NCBI GenBank assembly: GCA_014695295.1 | Contig: JACJNY010000042.1 | Coordinates: forward strand, 1 to 64,000 | Reading direction: 5' to 3' | DNA length: 64,000 bases | From: Microcoleus sp. FACHB-61 | GTDB taxonomy: Bacteria; Cyanobacteriota; Cyanobacteriia; Cyanobacteriales; Microcoleaceae | Shown here: piece after piece, positions 43,171-52,381 of the stretch | Layout of the letters: every line of letters begins with the position of its first letter | How positions within the stretch are numbered: the stretch's first letter is position 1 | The notes under the pieces: generated by a model | The model's input: only the letters and a program-made list of their open reading frames with translations | What the model was told of the DNA's origin: nothing | Databases searched by the model: none | Translations under genes and position numbers: made by a program

Positions 43171-43926
43171 TCAAATGGCATCAGGATCGATACCCTGACT
43201 TCTCAAGTATGCCATTAGTCGATCGGCGCGCTGGCGTTCCTCTTCGGCGCGCTGGCGTTCCTGTTCCACCCGTTCCGCACCCCATAGCAGCAAATTGCCA
43301 TTCTCATCCCACCAGCGCAACCAATAACCAGTTCTTTGAGATTTTTCGCCTTCCCAAACCCCTAGAAATAAACCCATTGATTCTATCCACAATCGCTGAT
43401 TAGCATCCGGTTCTTGCAATTCGTATTCTCCCGAAGTCGAGAGTCTGTACACTTCCAATACTCCCGATTTCGGTTCAAAAATTACATAAATCGGTACTTG
43501 CAAAATTCGCTCATAAAACCGCCATTTTCCGTAAGGATATGTCGGTTTATTTGAATATTCACTACCGTCAGTATCCGATAAAAATTCCATCACTACGGCA
43601 GGTACTTCTCCCTCAGCATTGGGCGTATAACTGCGGCGAACTTCTCCTGGTTCTGCGGGCAATACCGAGGGAACGTACACCCAATCTGGTGCTTTTACTA
43701 CTGTTTTGTCGTTAACTTTGGCACACAGTCCAAAATTGGAAGCTATTAGCATTGAAGCTAGGATAAATCCTGCGAGTTCCAAGGCTTCTCGCAGGGCTGC
43801 GGCTAAAAGTGGTTGGTCGATATTTTCCACAGGATCGTCGGGTAATTTAAAGTCGTCTGGCAATTTTTCCCAAGTTATAGTATACTTTGTTTTGGTTTTT
43901 TCCGGTTTCGATAATGTTTGCGTCAT
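43171..43926 (-). CDS. Uma2-family protein with coiled-coil tail
   Basis: A 251-residue protein of the longer Uma2 subtype. It shows KAPDWVYVPSVLP (the PD block), AVVMEFLSDTDGSEYSNKPT (the E block), KWRFYERILQVPIYVIFEPKSG and YELQEPDANQRLWIESMGLFLGVW, then a C-terminal coiled coil of QERQRAEEE units ending AYLRSQGIDPDAI. The tail is encoded by a repeated GCGCTGGCGTTCC element (minus-strand coding). Role of the family unknown. Confidence 0.85.
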   Translation of the reverse strand: MTQTLSKPEKTKTKYTITWEKLPDDFKLPDDPVENIDQPLLAAALREALELAGFILASMLIASNFGLCAKVNDKTVVKAPDWVYVPSVLPAEPGEVRRSYTPNAEGEVPAVVMEFLSDTDGSEYSNKPTYPYGKWRFYERILQVPIYVIFEPKSGVLEVYRLSTSGEYELQEPDANQRLWIESMGLFLGVWEGEKSQRTGYWLRWWDENGNLLLWGAERVEQERQRAEEERQRADRLMAYLRSQGIDPDAI

Positions 43927-44102
43927 TGTTTTTTTTTCCTAAAAAAGTTTTTTGTTAATAGGATTTGGACAAGAGCTTTAAGGTGGGGTGCGCAATTTAC
44001 ACCTTACTAACTAGCTGTAATCGGGGTGCGCACTGCGCACCTTACTAACTAGAGAAAATCACGAATCTTGCAAGAATTGCAGTTATTCAATGATACCGTG
44101 TT

Positions 44103-45593
44103 TTAAGGAGTATTTTCTGGAGCAACTGGTTCTGCTGACCTTGCAGTTTGAGAAGGTATAACAGGCAATTTTGGCTGTTTGTGCAAGCTGGGAAATCCCG
44201 GCTCTAATGATTGATTTTTGGCAGTTTTACTCGCATTTACTTTCTCAGAAAGGGGAGCTAATGTTTGAGTCACTTTAACTTGCTGTCGCAGTTGTTCTGT
44301 CGAACCCAACAAGCCTCCCAATCCGTTGAACAACCTGCGAATGTTGTTGCGGAAAGCGGGATCTCCCGTCAAATCATCCACGTCGGAAGTAATTTTCTGC
44401 ACGTTCTGAAATGTAGCTCGTGCAGAATCTAGAGTTTGCTGCAATAATAGCAAATTGGCGGGATTGTTTACTTGGCTGGATAAATCTCGCAAATTATTAG
44501 AAGCTTGGGCCGCATTCGCTGATAAAACTTCTAAATTGTTCAGTAATTGTCCTTGGTTGATTCGATTAATTGTCGGACTCAAACTGCTGACAGCTACCTG
44601 CAGTTCCTGGCTGCTTTGATTCATGTTATTCAGAGTTGAGACTAAACTAGCGCGGTTGGTTGTTACTAAAGAATTGACTTGGTTTGCTGTTAATGTAATT
44701 TGATTGGCTGCTTGAGTTACTGAATTAGCAGAATTTATCGCAGCGGCAGATACGGCTTTTGTGGAAGTGTCCGCCGTAGATGCTACTTTAGAAACATCAG
44801 CGGCGACTGCTGATATTTCCGTCTTGAGCGATTGATTTAAGGTGCTTGCTTCTCCCTTTAATGATTGATTTAAACTGCGGGCTTCCCCCTTTAAGGATTG
44901 ATTTAAACCTGCTATTTCGGTTTTTACAGATTGATTTAAGCTCCCAATGTCTCCCCTTACAGATTGATTTAAAGTTTTTATTTCCGCTTGGGCAGTTTTA
45001 GTTAAAGTCGATAAATCTTGAGTGAGTTTAGCTGCACCTTTAGCTGTGTTGGCTGTATTTTCTGCAAGGGATTTAATATTGTTGAACAGCGCGGGGTCAG
45101 TGTAGAAATTAGCTAGGCGGACTGTGGATTTAATTAGTTCGTCGATAGTGACTCCAGCTTGACCTTTTAAGCGCGAATTGTTGCAGATAATCTCTGGGGG
45201 ACAGTCGGCGCTAACCGGATTGGCGCTAAGTAACGATTCTGGCAAAATCGATTTGGGGGTAATGTCGATCGAGGATTCGCCAATTAAACCCGATTTATTC
45301 GCTTCGATCACCACATCCCGGGGAATCACTAAAGTACCGGGGGCAATCTCCAGCATCACGTCTACGCCGTTGGAACTCGGTTGGAGGGCGGTAATTTTAC
45401 CGACTGCAACCCCACGATACCTGATGGGCGTGCCTACTTGCATTCCTTGGGCGCTGGCAAATTCTACGGCGAATTTGTAGCTGCGGTTCCCTAGCTGCAC
45501 GCCCCGCAGCCAGAGCACTATGCCGCCAAATAAACCGATTCCTACTAAAATTAATAACCCGACAGAACCTTCTCTTACAGTTCGCGATTGCAT
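44103..45593 (-). CDS. MCE/MlaD-family lipid-transport protein
   Basis: A 496-residue protein. One N-terminal membrane span (VGLLILVGIGLFGGIVLWL) is followed by one MCE domain at about residues 35-115 (FASAQGMQVGTPIRYRGVAVGKI, SGLIGESSIDITP). A very long helical region contains five 11-residue LNQSxKxE repeats (SLNQSVKTEIAGLNQSLKGE), then a Pro-rich tail. MCE proteins form periplasmic rings or tubes that move phospholipids, partnering an Mla-type permease and ATPase; in plants the counterparts are TGD2, TGD1 and TGD3. The ATPase is at 46096-46878; the permease is not in the window. Confidence 0.9.
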   Translation of the reverse strand: MQSRTVREGSVGLLILVGIGLFGGIVLWLRGVQLGNRSYKFAVEFASAQGMQVGTPIRYRGVAVGKITALQPSSNGVDVMLEIAPGTLVIPRDVVIEANKSGLIGESSIDITPKSILPESLLSANPVSADCPPEIICNNSRLKGQAGVTIDELIKSTVRLANFYTDPALFNNIKSLAENTANTAKGAAKLTQDLSTLTKTAQAEIKTLNQSVRGDIGSLNQSVKTEIAGLNQSLKGEARSLNQSLKGEASTLNQSLKTEISAVAADVSKVASTADTSTKAVSAAAINSANSVTQAANQITLTANQVNSLVTTNRASLVSTLNNMNQSSQELQVAVSSLSPTINRINQGQLLNNLEVLSANAAQASNNLRDLSSQVNNPANLLLLQQTLDSARATFQNVQKITSDVDDLTGDPAFRNNIRRLFNGLGGLLGSTEQLRQQVKVTQTLAPLSEKVNASKTAKNQSLEPGFPSLHKQPKLPVIPSQTARSAEPVAPENTP

Positions 45594-45605
45594 ATTACCT
45601 CTTTA

Positions 45606-45636
45606 GGCAGTTGGCAGTTGGCAGTTGGCAGTTGTT
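45606..45636. repeat. GGCAGTT heptamer array
   Basis: Four tandem copies of GGCAGTT at the 3' end of the four-helix-bundle gene. A related ACAACTGCCCACTG array lies on its other side at about 46035-46095. Confidence 0.8.
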
Positions 45637-46009
45637 AATTTTTTTCTGATGTGTTGCCTATAGATTTTAGATAGGCGTTTAGCCTGGGCGACAGTTCGTC
45701 AATAATTGGCTTGAGTATTTCTACTTGCGTAGTTGTTAGTAGTTGCCTAGTATAAGCCCGTCTCAACCAGTGCTTTGTTTCATATAAAGAACCTCTGGCA
45801 ATCTTGATAAATCTCCGATGATCCTGATAGCTACCTCGACCATCTCCTTCAGCAATATTAGCACCAATACTATCAGCCGAGCGAATAATTTGCTTGCCGA
45901 CAGTATCTTTTGCTAGTGCGTCCCATTTTATAACAATATTCCAAATTTCATCAGCTAATTTTTCAGCTAATTTATAAACATCTAACTTCTGAAAGTTTGT
46001 TTGTGACAT
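45635..46009 (-). CDS. Four-helix-bundle protein (S23/IVP family)
   Basis: A 124-residue protein with the family motifs FQKLDVYKLAEKLADEIW, IRSADSIGANIAEGDGRGSYQD, RFIKIARGSLYETKHWLRRA and a C-terminal helix. The family was first seen in 23S rRNA intervening sequences, but free-standing copies are scattered in cyanobacteria. Here the gene is flanked on both sides by short tandem repeats and sits between two genes of one transporter, which suggests it arrived as a mobile or repeat-associated unit. Function unknown. Confidence 0.85.
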   Translation of the reverse strand: MSQTNFQKLDVYKLAEKLADEIWNIVIKWDALAKDTVGKQIIRSADSIGANIAEGDGRGSYQDHRRFIKIARGSLYETKHWLRRAYTRQLLTTTQVEILKPIIDELSPRLNAYLKSIGNTSEKN

Positions 46010-46095
46010 ATGCTATCTCCCAACAATACAAACAATTAACCACGACCTACTGACAACTGCCCACTGACAACTGCCCACTAACAACTGACAATTGA

Positions 46096-46878
46096 CTATC
46101 CAATCGCTTGAATTGGCCCAGTAACGCTGCCGGTAAAAAATTGTTTAATTAACAAATTATCGGTCGATGCAATATCGCTGACACTTCCCTCCCACTGCAC
46201 TTTGCCTCGATAGAGAAATACGAGGCGATCGGCAGTGCGGCGGATGGTACTGTCTTGGTGAGTGACGATCGCATAAGTGCTGCAAACACCTTGGGCCGCC
46301 TGCAACTCGCGGATTAAATCTTCAATTACCGTCGAAGCGATCGGATCTAAACCCGCCGTCGGTTCATCGTACAGCAAAACCTCTGGATTATCCCTGGCAT
46401 TATCGGGATTCGCCATGATGGCGCGGGCAAAACTTACTCGCTTCCGCATTCCCCCAGACAACTGCGCCGGATAGCGTTCGCCAATTCGCGGCAAACCCAC
46501 CATCTCCAACTTTTCCTCCACCAATTCCCGAATGCGGCTGCGCGGCAGCTTAGAATGCTGGTAAAGTAAAAAACCGACATTTTCCTCCACCGTCAGCGAA
46601 TCAAACAAAGCCGCTTGCTGAAATACCATCCCAATTCCGATCGGATCTGCCACGTCGTCCACCCATCCGACCCTGCGCTGTCCCTGAACGAAAACCTCCC
46701 CGGCATCCGGGGCCAACAAACCCGCCATTATTCGCAAAATCGTAGATTTCCCCGTCCCGGAAGGGCCAATAATTGCCAGGGCCTCTCCCCGATAAATCCT
46801 CAGATCGACTCGATCGAGGATCGGGTTCTGGCCGAAGGACTTACTTACCCCCTTGAGTTCGATTAGCGGCTCAACCAT
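46096..46878 (-). CDS. ABC transporter ATP-binding protein, MlaF/Ttg2A type
   Basis: A 260-residue ATPase. It shows Walker A GPSGTGKST, the Q-loop GMVFQQAALFDSLTV, the signature LSGGMRKRVSFARAI, Walker B EVLLYDEPTAGLD and the H-loop IVTHQDS. The LSGGMRKR signature and the DSLTVxENVxF block are typical of MCE-linked ATPases. It partners the MCE protein at 44103, from which it is separated by the four-helix-bundle gene. It energises phospholipid transport between membranes (family knowledge). Confidence 0.93.
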   Translation of the reverse strand: MVEPLIELKGVSKSFGQNPILDRVDLRIYRGEALAIIGPSGTGKSTILRIMAGLLAPDAGEVFVQGQRRVGWVDDVADPIGIGMVFQQAALFDSLTVEENVGFLLYQHSKLPRSRIRELVEEKLEMVGLPRIGERYPAQLSGGMRKRVSFARAIMANPDNARDNPEVLLYDEPTAGLDPIASTVIEDLIRELQAAQGVCSTYAIVTHQDSTIRRTADRLVFLYRGKVQWEGSVSDIASTDNLLIKQFFTGSVTGPIQAIG

Positions 46879-46891
46879 ATGATGTTATCAA

Positions 46892-46965
46892 TAAGTTATC
46901 AGTCCTCAGTCATCAGTCTAGCTAATGACTAATGACTCATGACTAATGATTAATGACTAATGAGT
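46892..46965. repeat. TGACTAA-type heptamer repeats
   Basis: A run of TCAGTC and TAATGAC/TGACTAA units, some perfect, upstream of the ATPase gene and before yvcK. Confidence 0.65.
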
Positions 46966-47049
46966 AGAATTGACTGCCAGAATCAAAACTCTCTTGTATT
47001 GTAAATTTGTCAGCTTGAGCTGTTCCAATACCCTTAAGACTAATTAACC

Positions 47050-48450
47050 ATGTCAATTAGTTCACTTCCTAAAGCCCTTCGCGTCTTGGCTAAAGCCAAG
47101 CAGGTTTTTGGCCGTTCCAGAAATCCTTACCCCCCTTCTTTGCGGAACGGGCGAGTTTACCAGTGGTTTAAGTGGTTGGCCCCCGGACTGTTGGTGAAAC
47201 GGTGGCTGCTGATCAGTGCTAGCGGTTTGGTACTTGCCAGTTTGGGTTTAGCGATTTGGACTGGGATGACTCCGATTTTTTTCTTCTTGCAATTGTTGAG
47301 AAATTTTTTGGCGTGGATTGCGGAAGTTATTCCCAATTACGTGTCGGGCCCGATCATCATTGCTGGCGGGATTTTGTTAATTCTGTGGGGACAAACTCGC
47401 AGTTTGAACTCTATTACTCAAGTGCTGATGCCCGAAGGGAATGAGGAATTGGTCGATCGACTCCTCAACCACCGCCGCTTGAACCGCGGCCCGAAAATTG
47501 TGGCAATTGGGGGCGGTACGGGCCTTTCTAATTTGCTCAGAGGATTGAAGGATTACAGCGCCAAAATCACTGCTATTGTCACAGTGGCGGATGATGGCGG
47601 GTCTTCCGGGCGGCTGCGCAGGGAAATTGGGGTATTACCGCCGGGAGACATTCGCAATTGTTTAGCGGCTTTGGCAGATGAGGAAAAGTTATTAACTGAG
47701 TTATTTCAATATCGCTTTCGGGCCGGTGACGGTTTGATGGGTCACAGTTTTGGGAATTTGTTTTTGACGGCGATGAGCGATATTGCTGGAGATTTGGAAC
47801 AGGCGATCGCCGCGAGTTCTAAAGTTTTAGCAGTTAGGGGAGAGGTGCTGCCGGCTACTCTGAGCGACGTTTCTTTGTGGGCAGAACTGGCTGACGGTCG
47901 GAGGATTGAGGGGGAGTCCAGCATTACAGAAGCTAACGGGCGAATCCTCAAAATAGGCTGTACTCCTGCTAATCCTCCGGCGTTACCCAGGGCTGTGGAA
48001 GGGCTTCGGGAAGCGGATTTTATTATTATTGGGCCCGGGAGTCTTTATACGAGCGTCATTCCGAATTTGTTGGTGCCGGAAATTGCTGATGCGATCGCCA
48101 ACAGCGAAGTTCCGCGCATTTATGTGTGCAATATTATGACTCAGCCAGGGGAAACTGACGGATACAGTGTTGCAGACCACATTCGGGCGATCGACCGCGC
48201 TTGTGGCCGACCACTGTTCGATGCTGTAGTAGTTCAGGGAAAAGTCCCTTCTGCAAAAGCTTTGATCCGCTATTCTCAGGAGAATTCTTATCCGGTTGTG
48301 CTCGATCGAGAAGCCGTAACGCAATTGGGGCGGCGAATTGTCATCGCAAATGTGATGGATGAAGATAAAAATACGGGTTTAATTCGCCACAATTCTCAAA
48401 GGTTGGCGGGGATGTTGCTGCGTTGGTACGGCCGCGCCCAGAACATTTAA
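47050..48450 (+). CDS. YvcK/CofD-like gluconeogenesis factor with N-terminal membrane spans
   Basis: A 466-residue protein. Two hydrophobic segments lie at about residues 45-120 ([32 protein letters not shown]). The YvcK domain starts near residue 150: [64 protein letters not shown] and [17 protein letters not shown]. YvcK homologues bind UDP-sugars and regulate cell-wall precursor flow or carbon metabolism. The membrane anchor is the cyanobacterial form as far as I know. It is followed 171 bp later by tsaE. Confidence 0.9.
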   Translation: MSISSLPKALRVLAKAKQVFGRSRNPYPPSLRNGRVYQWFKWLAPGLLVKRWLLISASGLVLASLGLAIWTGMTPIFFFLQLLRNFLAWIAEVIPNYVSGPIIIAGGILLILWGQTRSLNSITQVLMPEGNEELVDRLLNHRRLNRGPKIVAIGGGTGLSNLLRGLKDYSAKITAIVTVADDGGSSGRLRREIGVLPPGDIRNCLAALADEEKLLTELFQYRFRAGDGLMGHSFGNLFLTAMSDIAGDLEQAIAASSKVLAVRGEVLPATLSDVSLWAELADGRRIEGESSITEANGRILKIGCTPANPPALPRAVEGLREADFIIIGPGSLYTSVIPNLLVPEIADAIANSEVPRIYVCNIMTQPGETDGYSVADHIRAIDRACGRPLFDAVVVQGKVPSAKALIRYSQENSYPVVLDREAVTQLGRRIVIANVMDEDKNTGLIRHNSQRLAGMLLRWYGRAQNI

Positions 48451-48620
48451 GCTGATGCCTTTGAGGGAGAAAGTGGCAGAGAAAATCATATCAAATTTGG
48501 TTGCGGAATTATACCCGAGCGCTCACCTGACCCTCGCGATTAGCACTCGCGATCGAGATGCTCGCACTGCTATTATGCCGATGCAAACAAAAACGATATC
48601 ACAACAGACAACTGATTGAA

Positions 48621-49070
48621 ATGAAAACTTTGCTTCCCGATTCTGAGGCTACGCACAAGTTTGGTGTTGCGTTAGGTCGATCGCTCCCCCCAGGGACTGT
48701 AATCTTATTACAAGGAGATTTAGGTGCTGGCAAAACTACCTTGGTTCAAGGTATCGCTGAAGGTTTAGGAATTTCCGACTCGATCGAAAGTCCTACTTTC
48801 ACCCTGATTAACGAGTATTTTGCAGGGCGAGTTCCGCTGTATCATCTAGATTTGTATCGACTGGAACCCGAAGAAGCCGAGGCTTTGCACTTAGAAAGTT
48901 ATTGGGACGGATTAGAAAGGGATTTGGGAATTGTGGCGATCGAATGGGCGGAAAGATTAAAGTACAAACCAGAAAATTATTTGCAAATTTATTTGACTTA
49001 TCTAGATAACGGGCGGCAAATTGAAGTAATTGGTAATGGCGACTTATTGGATTGGCAATTGGAAATTTGA
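48621..49070 (+). CDS. tsaE: tRNA threonylcarbamoyladenosine biosynthesis ATPase TsaE
   Basis: The start is set at ATG 48621 (MKTLLPDSEATHKFG); a longer frame from 48558 adds a Cys-rich leader without support. It is 149 residues. Walker A is LLQGDLGAGKTTLVQGIAE, followed by IESPTFTLINEY and YHLDLYRLEPEEAEAL (Walker B region), then VAIEWAERL. TsaE drives turnover of the TsaBD complex in t6A modification of ANN-decoding tRNAs. A normal-length, complete gene. Confidence 0.93.
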   Translation: MKTLLPDSEATHKFGVALGRSLPPGTVILLQGDLGAGKTTLVQGIAEGLGISDSIESPTFTLINEYFAGRVPLYHLDLYRLEPEEAEALHLESYWDGLERDLGIVAIEWAERLKYKPENYLQIYLTYLDNGRQIEVIGNGDLLDWQLEI

Positions 49071-49086
49071 GAAAAGGCGATCGAAC

Positions 49087-49419
49087 TTACTGCGGCGGGC
49101 GGTTGACTCGAATCAATTTACCTCTCAAAGTTTCCTCACCAGCAATAGCATCATTAATGCGTGTTGCCAACTTTTCTACGTTCCTATCTTTGGTACAAAC
49201 AATAATACCAGCGTGGCCTGGCTGTCGGTTGTGCAGTCCGATGAAATCAAATCGATTTAATGTCAAAACAGCTCGATCGTTGCTTATAGCAAATGCTAGC
49301 ACCTCTGGATCGGGAATCCCAAGTCCTGCTTTTCCTGCTTCCTGAACCGTCAGGACATTGTGACCAAAAGCGCGCAGCAATTGCACAACTGGCAAAGGAA
49401 ATTGTTCGTCGGCATACAA
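49087..49419 (-). CDS. DUF5615 PIN-like toxin
   Basis: About 110 residues. A PIN-like fold with the acidic residues visible at YADEQFP (first Asp/Glu pair), GHNVLTVQEAG, IPDPEVLAFAISNDRAVLTLNR and FDFIGLH. Partner of the DUF433 gene upstream, 12 bp away. The conserved VILNLYADEQ start lacks a standard codon: the frame after the DUF433 stop reads GTC ATC CTA AAT TTG, so translation would need the TTG at 49419 or a rare start. Predicted ribonuclease toxin (inferred from family). Confidence 0.8.
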   Translation of the reverse strand: MYADEQFPLPVVQLLRAFGHNVLTVQEAGKAGLGIPDPEVLAFAISNDRAVLTLNRFDFIGLHNRQPGHAGIIVCTKDRNVEKLATRINDAIAGEETLRGKLIRVNRPPQ

Positions 49420-49431
49420 ATTTAGGATGAC

Positions 49432-49758
49432 TCAGGCTTCCTCATTCTTGCCGATTGCTTCTTCCATTTCCTCCTGATGTGCATCAGCATAAGTCCAAAC
49501 ATTGACTAGATCGGCAGCGCTTAGATGGGGATAAAATTGTAAAAGTTCGGCATCGCTTGAACCTTCGCGGCGAAAACTTTCAAGCAGCCAAACAGGGATG
49601 CGAGTTTTGGCAATGCAAGCATCGCCACCACACACGTCGGGAGTCTTGGTAATTCCCGGCCAGCTATTACTTAAACTTTGGGTTAACAGTCTGATGACTT
49701 CAGCTTTTTCAGTCGGAGTTAAGGCCAGGAGTTGTGTTTCTAGTTCTTCGAGGAGCAT
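49432..49758 (-). CDS. DUF433-domain antitoxin
   Basis: The start is set at ATG 49758 (MLLEELETQLLALTPTEKAEV), giving 108 residues; the frame is open further up to 49845. It has an N-terminal helical region, then the DUF433 core GITKTPDVCGGDACIAKTRIPVWLLES, with FYPHLSAADLVNVWTYADAH. DUF433 proteins pair with DUF5615 toxins and are thought to bind DNA. The gene is immediately upstream of its toxin on the same strand. Confidence 0.85.
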   Translation of the reverse strand: MLLEELETQLLALTPTEKAEVIRLLTQSLSNSWPGITKTPDVCGGDACIAKTRIPVWLLESFRREGSSDAELLQFYPHLSAADLVNVWTYADAHQEEMEEAIGKNEEA

Positions 49759-49788
49759 GGGTAAAATCGCCTTTGCGATCGGGAATAT

Positions 49789-49928
49789 GTCATAATCAAT
49801 ACTTCGGACAGTTTTTGACTGCCAACCGTAGAATAAGGGTTTCAAAACGATTCGGCAATCGAGCTACCAACGGAACATCGATGATTTCAGACTACGAACT
49901 AAAAACTGTCCGAACTATTGATTATAAC
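49789..49928. repeat. Inverted repeat of about 31 bp upstream of the toxin-antitoxin pair
   Basis: The minus-strand reading of 49789-49820 (containing AAAAACTGTCCGAA and TATTGATTATGAC) matches the plus-strand reading of 49897-49928 (AAAAACTGTCCGAAC, TATTGATTATAAC) with few differences. The arms are separated by about 76 bp. Read as codons both arms give KTVR-IDY, so this may be an inverted duplication of a short coding piece or a regulatory site. Confidence 0.65.
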
Positions 49929-49947
49929 ACTTTACCTTTATTCATGC

Positions 49948-51270
49948 TTAATCAGCGTCAAATGTCAAGGCTTCCCCCCTAACCGTTGTATCCAATTTAC
50001 CCTTCTCAAAAACTACTTTTCCTCCCACAACAGTCACAACCGGCCATCCCGTTAAACTCCATCCTTCAAATGGGCTCCAGCCGCACTTAGTCACCATTTC
50101 TTCTCGCACAACCGGGCGGTAGTTGTCCAAATCTACTAATACTAAATCGGCATCAAAACCCGGGGCAATCGCCCCTTTGTTGGGAATTTTATAAGCCTTA
50201 GCAACTGCTGCCGACATCCAATTAGCAACTTGCGCAACCGTACATCTTCCCTCTACTGCTTGCGTCAACATCAAAGGTAAAGAAGTTTCGACTCCGGGCA
50301 TTCCCGACGGCGTATTTGGATATTCTTGAGCTTTTTCTGCTAATGTGTGCGGCGCGTGATCGGTGGCAATAAAATCAATTACCCCGTCTAATAAAGCTTG
50401 CCAAAGTATTTCGTTATCGCGGGGTTCGCGCAAAGGCGGATTCATCTGAGCTAAACTGCCAATTTTTTCATAGGCGCTGGTATTTAACAACAAATGCTGC
50501 GGCGTAACTTCCGCAGTTACCCAACTCGGTTTTTCCTGGCGCAACAACTCAGCTTCATCCCCAGTTGAAAGGTGCAGAATGTGCAGTCGGCGCTGATATT
50601 TATTAGAAAGTTTTAAGGCTAGCTGAGTTGCTAACAAAGCTGCTTGATTGTCTTGAATTTGCGAGTGCACGGCAACATCGGAAATCCCGGCAAATTCCTG
50701 ACGCCTCTGATTGATTCTAGCTTGGTCTTCCGCGTGTACCGCAATTAGTCGATCGCCCTTGGCAAAAATCGCCTCTAAAGTTGCTTCTCCATCCACCAAA
50801 AGCTGGCCGTGCATCGAACCCATAAAAACTTTAATCCCCGGAGTCGGATTCGCATTCAACAAATCCGGCAAATTCTCGGGCGTTGCACCAATAAAAAAGC
50901 CGTAATTCACCAAACACTTCTCGGCAGCGCGGCTTAGTTTATCATCTAAGGCAGCTTGAGTTGTTGTCAGGGGTCGCGTATTCGGCATTTCCAGAAACGA
51001 TGTTACGCCGCCTTTAGCGCAAGCACAGCTAGCGGTAAACAAGTCTTCCTTGTGTTCTAAACCCGGTTCGCGGAAATGTACCTGGGGGTCAATTACTCCG
51101 GGTAACAGAGTTAAGCCGATCGCATCTATTTCTCGATCGCCCGATTCGGCAATGGACGGAGCAACCCGAACAATTTTGCCCTCGCAGATTTCCACGTCCC
51201 CTACTAAAAACTCGCCGTTGGGCAAAAGAATGCGAGCGCCGCGGATTAACAAACTTGATGTGGTCGGCAT
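49948..51270 (-). CDS. pyrC: Dihydroorotase
   Basis: A 440-residue amidohydrolase for pyrimidine synthesis (carbamoyl aspartate to dihydroorotate). It shows the metal site GVIDPQVHFREPGLEHKED, FLEMPNTRPLTT, KVFMGSMHG, HILHLSTGDEAELLR and FIATDHAPHTLAEKAQ. The first His of the usual HxH pair is Gln here (QVH), as in a known subgroup of bacterial PyrC-like proteins. It could be the active enzyme or a paralogue; no other copy is in the window. Confidence 0.9.
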   Translation of the reverse strand: MPTTSSLLIRGARILLPNGEFLVGDVEICEGKIVRVAPSIAESGDREIDAIGLTLLPGVIDPQVHFREPGLEHKEDLFTASCACAKGGVTSFLEMPNTRPLTTTQAALDDKLSRAAEKCLVNYGFFIGATPENLPDLLNANPTPGIKVFMGSMHGQLLVDGEATLEAIFAKGDRLIAVHAEDQARINQRRQEFAGISDVAVHSQIQDNQAALLATQLALKLSNKYQRRLHILHLSTGDEAELLRQEKPSWVTAEVTPQHLLLNTSAYEKIGSLAQMNPPLREPRDNEILWQALLDGVIDFIATDHAPHTLAEKAQEYPNTPSGMPGVETSLPLMLTQAVEGRCTVAQVANWMSAAVAKAYKIPNKGAIAPGFDADLVLVDLDNYRPVVREEMVTKCGWSPFEGWSLTGWPVVTVVGGKVVFEKGKLDTTVRGEALTFDAD

Positions 51271-51668
51271 AAGCTATAATTAAATGAGTAAGGTGCGTGA
51301 GCACATGAAAAAATTTTATCCTCAAAAGAGTTCTGTCAATAGTAAGAAATATGAATGGGACTGGCGCTCAGAAACTCCGTTTATACGGAAAATAAGAGGT
51401 TGAGGACGATATATCTATGCAAGAAACCCGGTTTCTTACTGGGCGCGTTTGAGGTAACAGGCAGATGCCTGTGAAGCAACAAATATTTTTTTATTGGTAG
51501 CCAGTCCTAACCCCCTCATAAAAAAATTATTCCAAAACAAATCGAAGTTTTGCACTCGTCAGCAGGGCCAATGCAAAAGCCCACCCCGCCGGCGAAGATT
51601 TTGGAGATTTCCTGAAAAAACTCCGAATTAAGTTTATAATTTGTATCCAGCCCAGTCACTTAATATTT
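51271..51668. other. Intergenic region between pyrC and lepB
   Basis: About 400 bp without a gene. It contains the palindrome AAGAAACCCGGTTTCTT at about 51422-51438, of the same type as in several other gaps, and a small inverted repeat CAGGCAGATGCCTG near 51460. The lepB promoter presumably lies at the right end. Confidence 0.5.
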
Positions 51669-52277
51669 ATGACTCGTCTAGACAAGTCAGCCGACGAAAA
51701 ACCTCCGCAAGACACCGAAAATCCTTGGATAGAAGGAATTAAGACGATCGGCTTAGCAGCATTCTTGGCCTTTGGCATCCGTACCCTGGTTGCCGAAGCT
51801 CGCTACATTCCCACCGGATCGATGCTCCCAACCCTACAAATTAACGATCGATTAATTATAGATAAGGTGAGCTATCGATTCCAAGATCCCCAGCGAGGAG
51901 ATATTATAGTCTTTATGCCTCCAGATCCAGCTAGTTTGTGCACGGGACAGCCGCCGCCAATCAAAGATGCCTATATCAAGCGAGTGATCGGACTTCCAGG
52001 AGACACTGTGGAAGTTAAAGAGGGAAAAGTTTTTATTAACAAGCAGCCGCTACAGGAAAAATATATTGAAGAAATTCCACAGTATCCCTACGGGCCTGTA
52101 GTTGTAGATCCAAATTCTTACTTGGTGCTCGGCGACAACCGAAACGCAAGCTGTGACAGCCATTATTGGGGCTTTGTACCGAGGCCAAATATTATCGGTA
52201 GAGCAATTGTGCGTTTTTGGCCACTCAACCGCACAGGTTCGATCGATCCCACGCCCATTTATCCCGCTAAAAATTAG
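51669..52277 (+). CDS. lepB: Signal peptidase I
   Basis: A 202-residue S26A peptidase that removes signal peptides of exported and thylakoid-lumen proteins. One N-terminal span ([19 protein letters not shown]) is followed by the Ser nucleophile in [14 protein letters not shown] at about residue 51, the Lys general base in [11 protein letters not shown] at about residue 104, and the [14 protein letters not shown] block near the C-terminus. The length and all boxes B-E are complete. Confidence 0.95.
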   Translation: MTRLDKSADEKPPQDTENPWIEGIKTIGLAAFLAFGIRTLVAEARYIPTGSMLPTLQINDRLIIDKVSYRFQDPQRGDIIVFMPPDPASLCTGQPPPIKDAYIKRVIGLPGDTVEVKEGKVFINKQPLQEKYIEEIPQYPYGPVVVDPNSYLVLGDNRNASCDSHYWGFVPRPNIIGRAIVRFWPLNRTGSIDPTPIYPAKN

Positions 52278-52287
52278 CTACAACCCG

Positions 52288-52314
52288 CAACCCGCAGATT
52301 TTCATCTGCGGTTG
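52288..52314 (+). terminator. Hairpin after lepB
   Basis: CAACCCGCAGA / TCTGCGGTTG with one bulged C and a TTTTCA loop. Only a short T-stretch follows, so it may be a weak terminator. Confidence 0.5.
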
Positions 52315-52381
52315 TCAGTTTAAAGTACCAATTACTTATTAGCCATTTTCCACGACAAAATAATCAATGGTTAAAAGAGAT

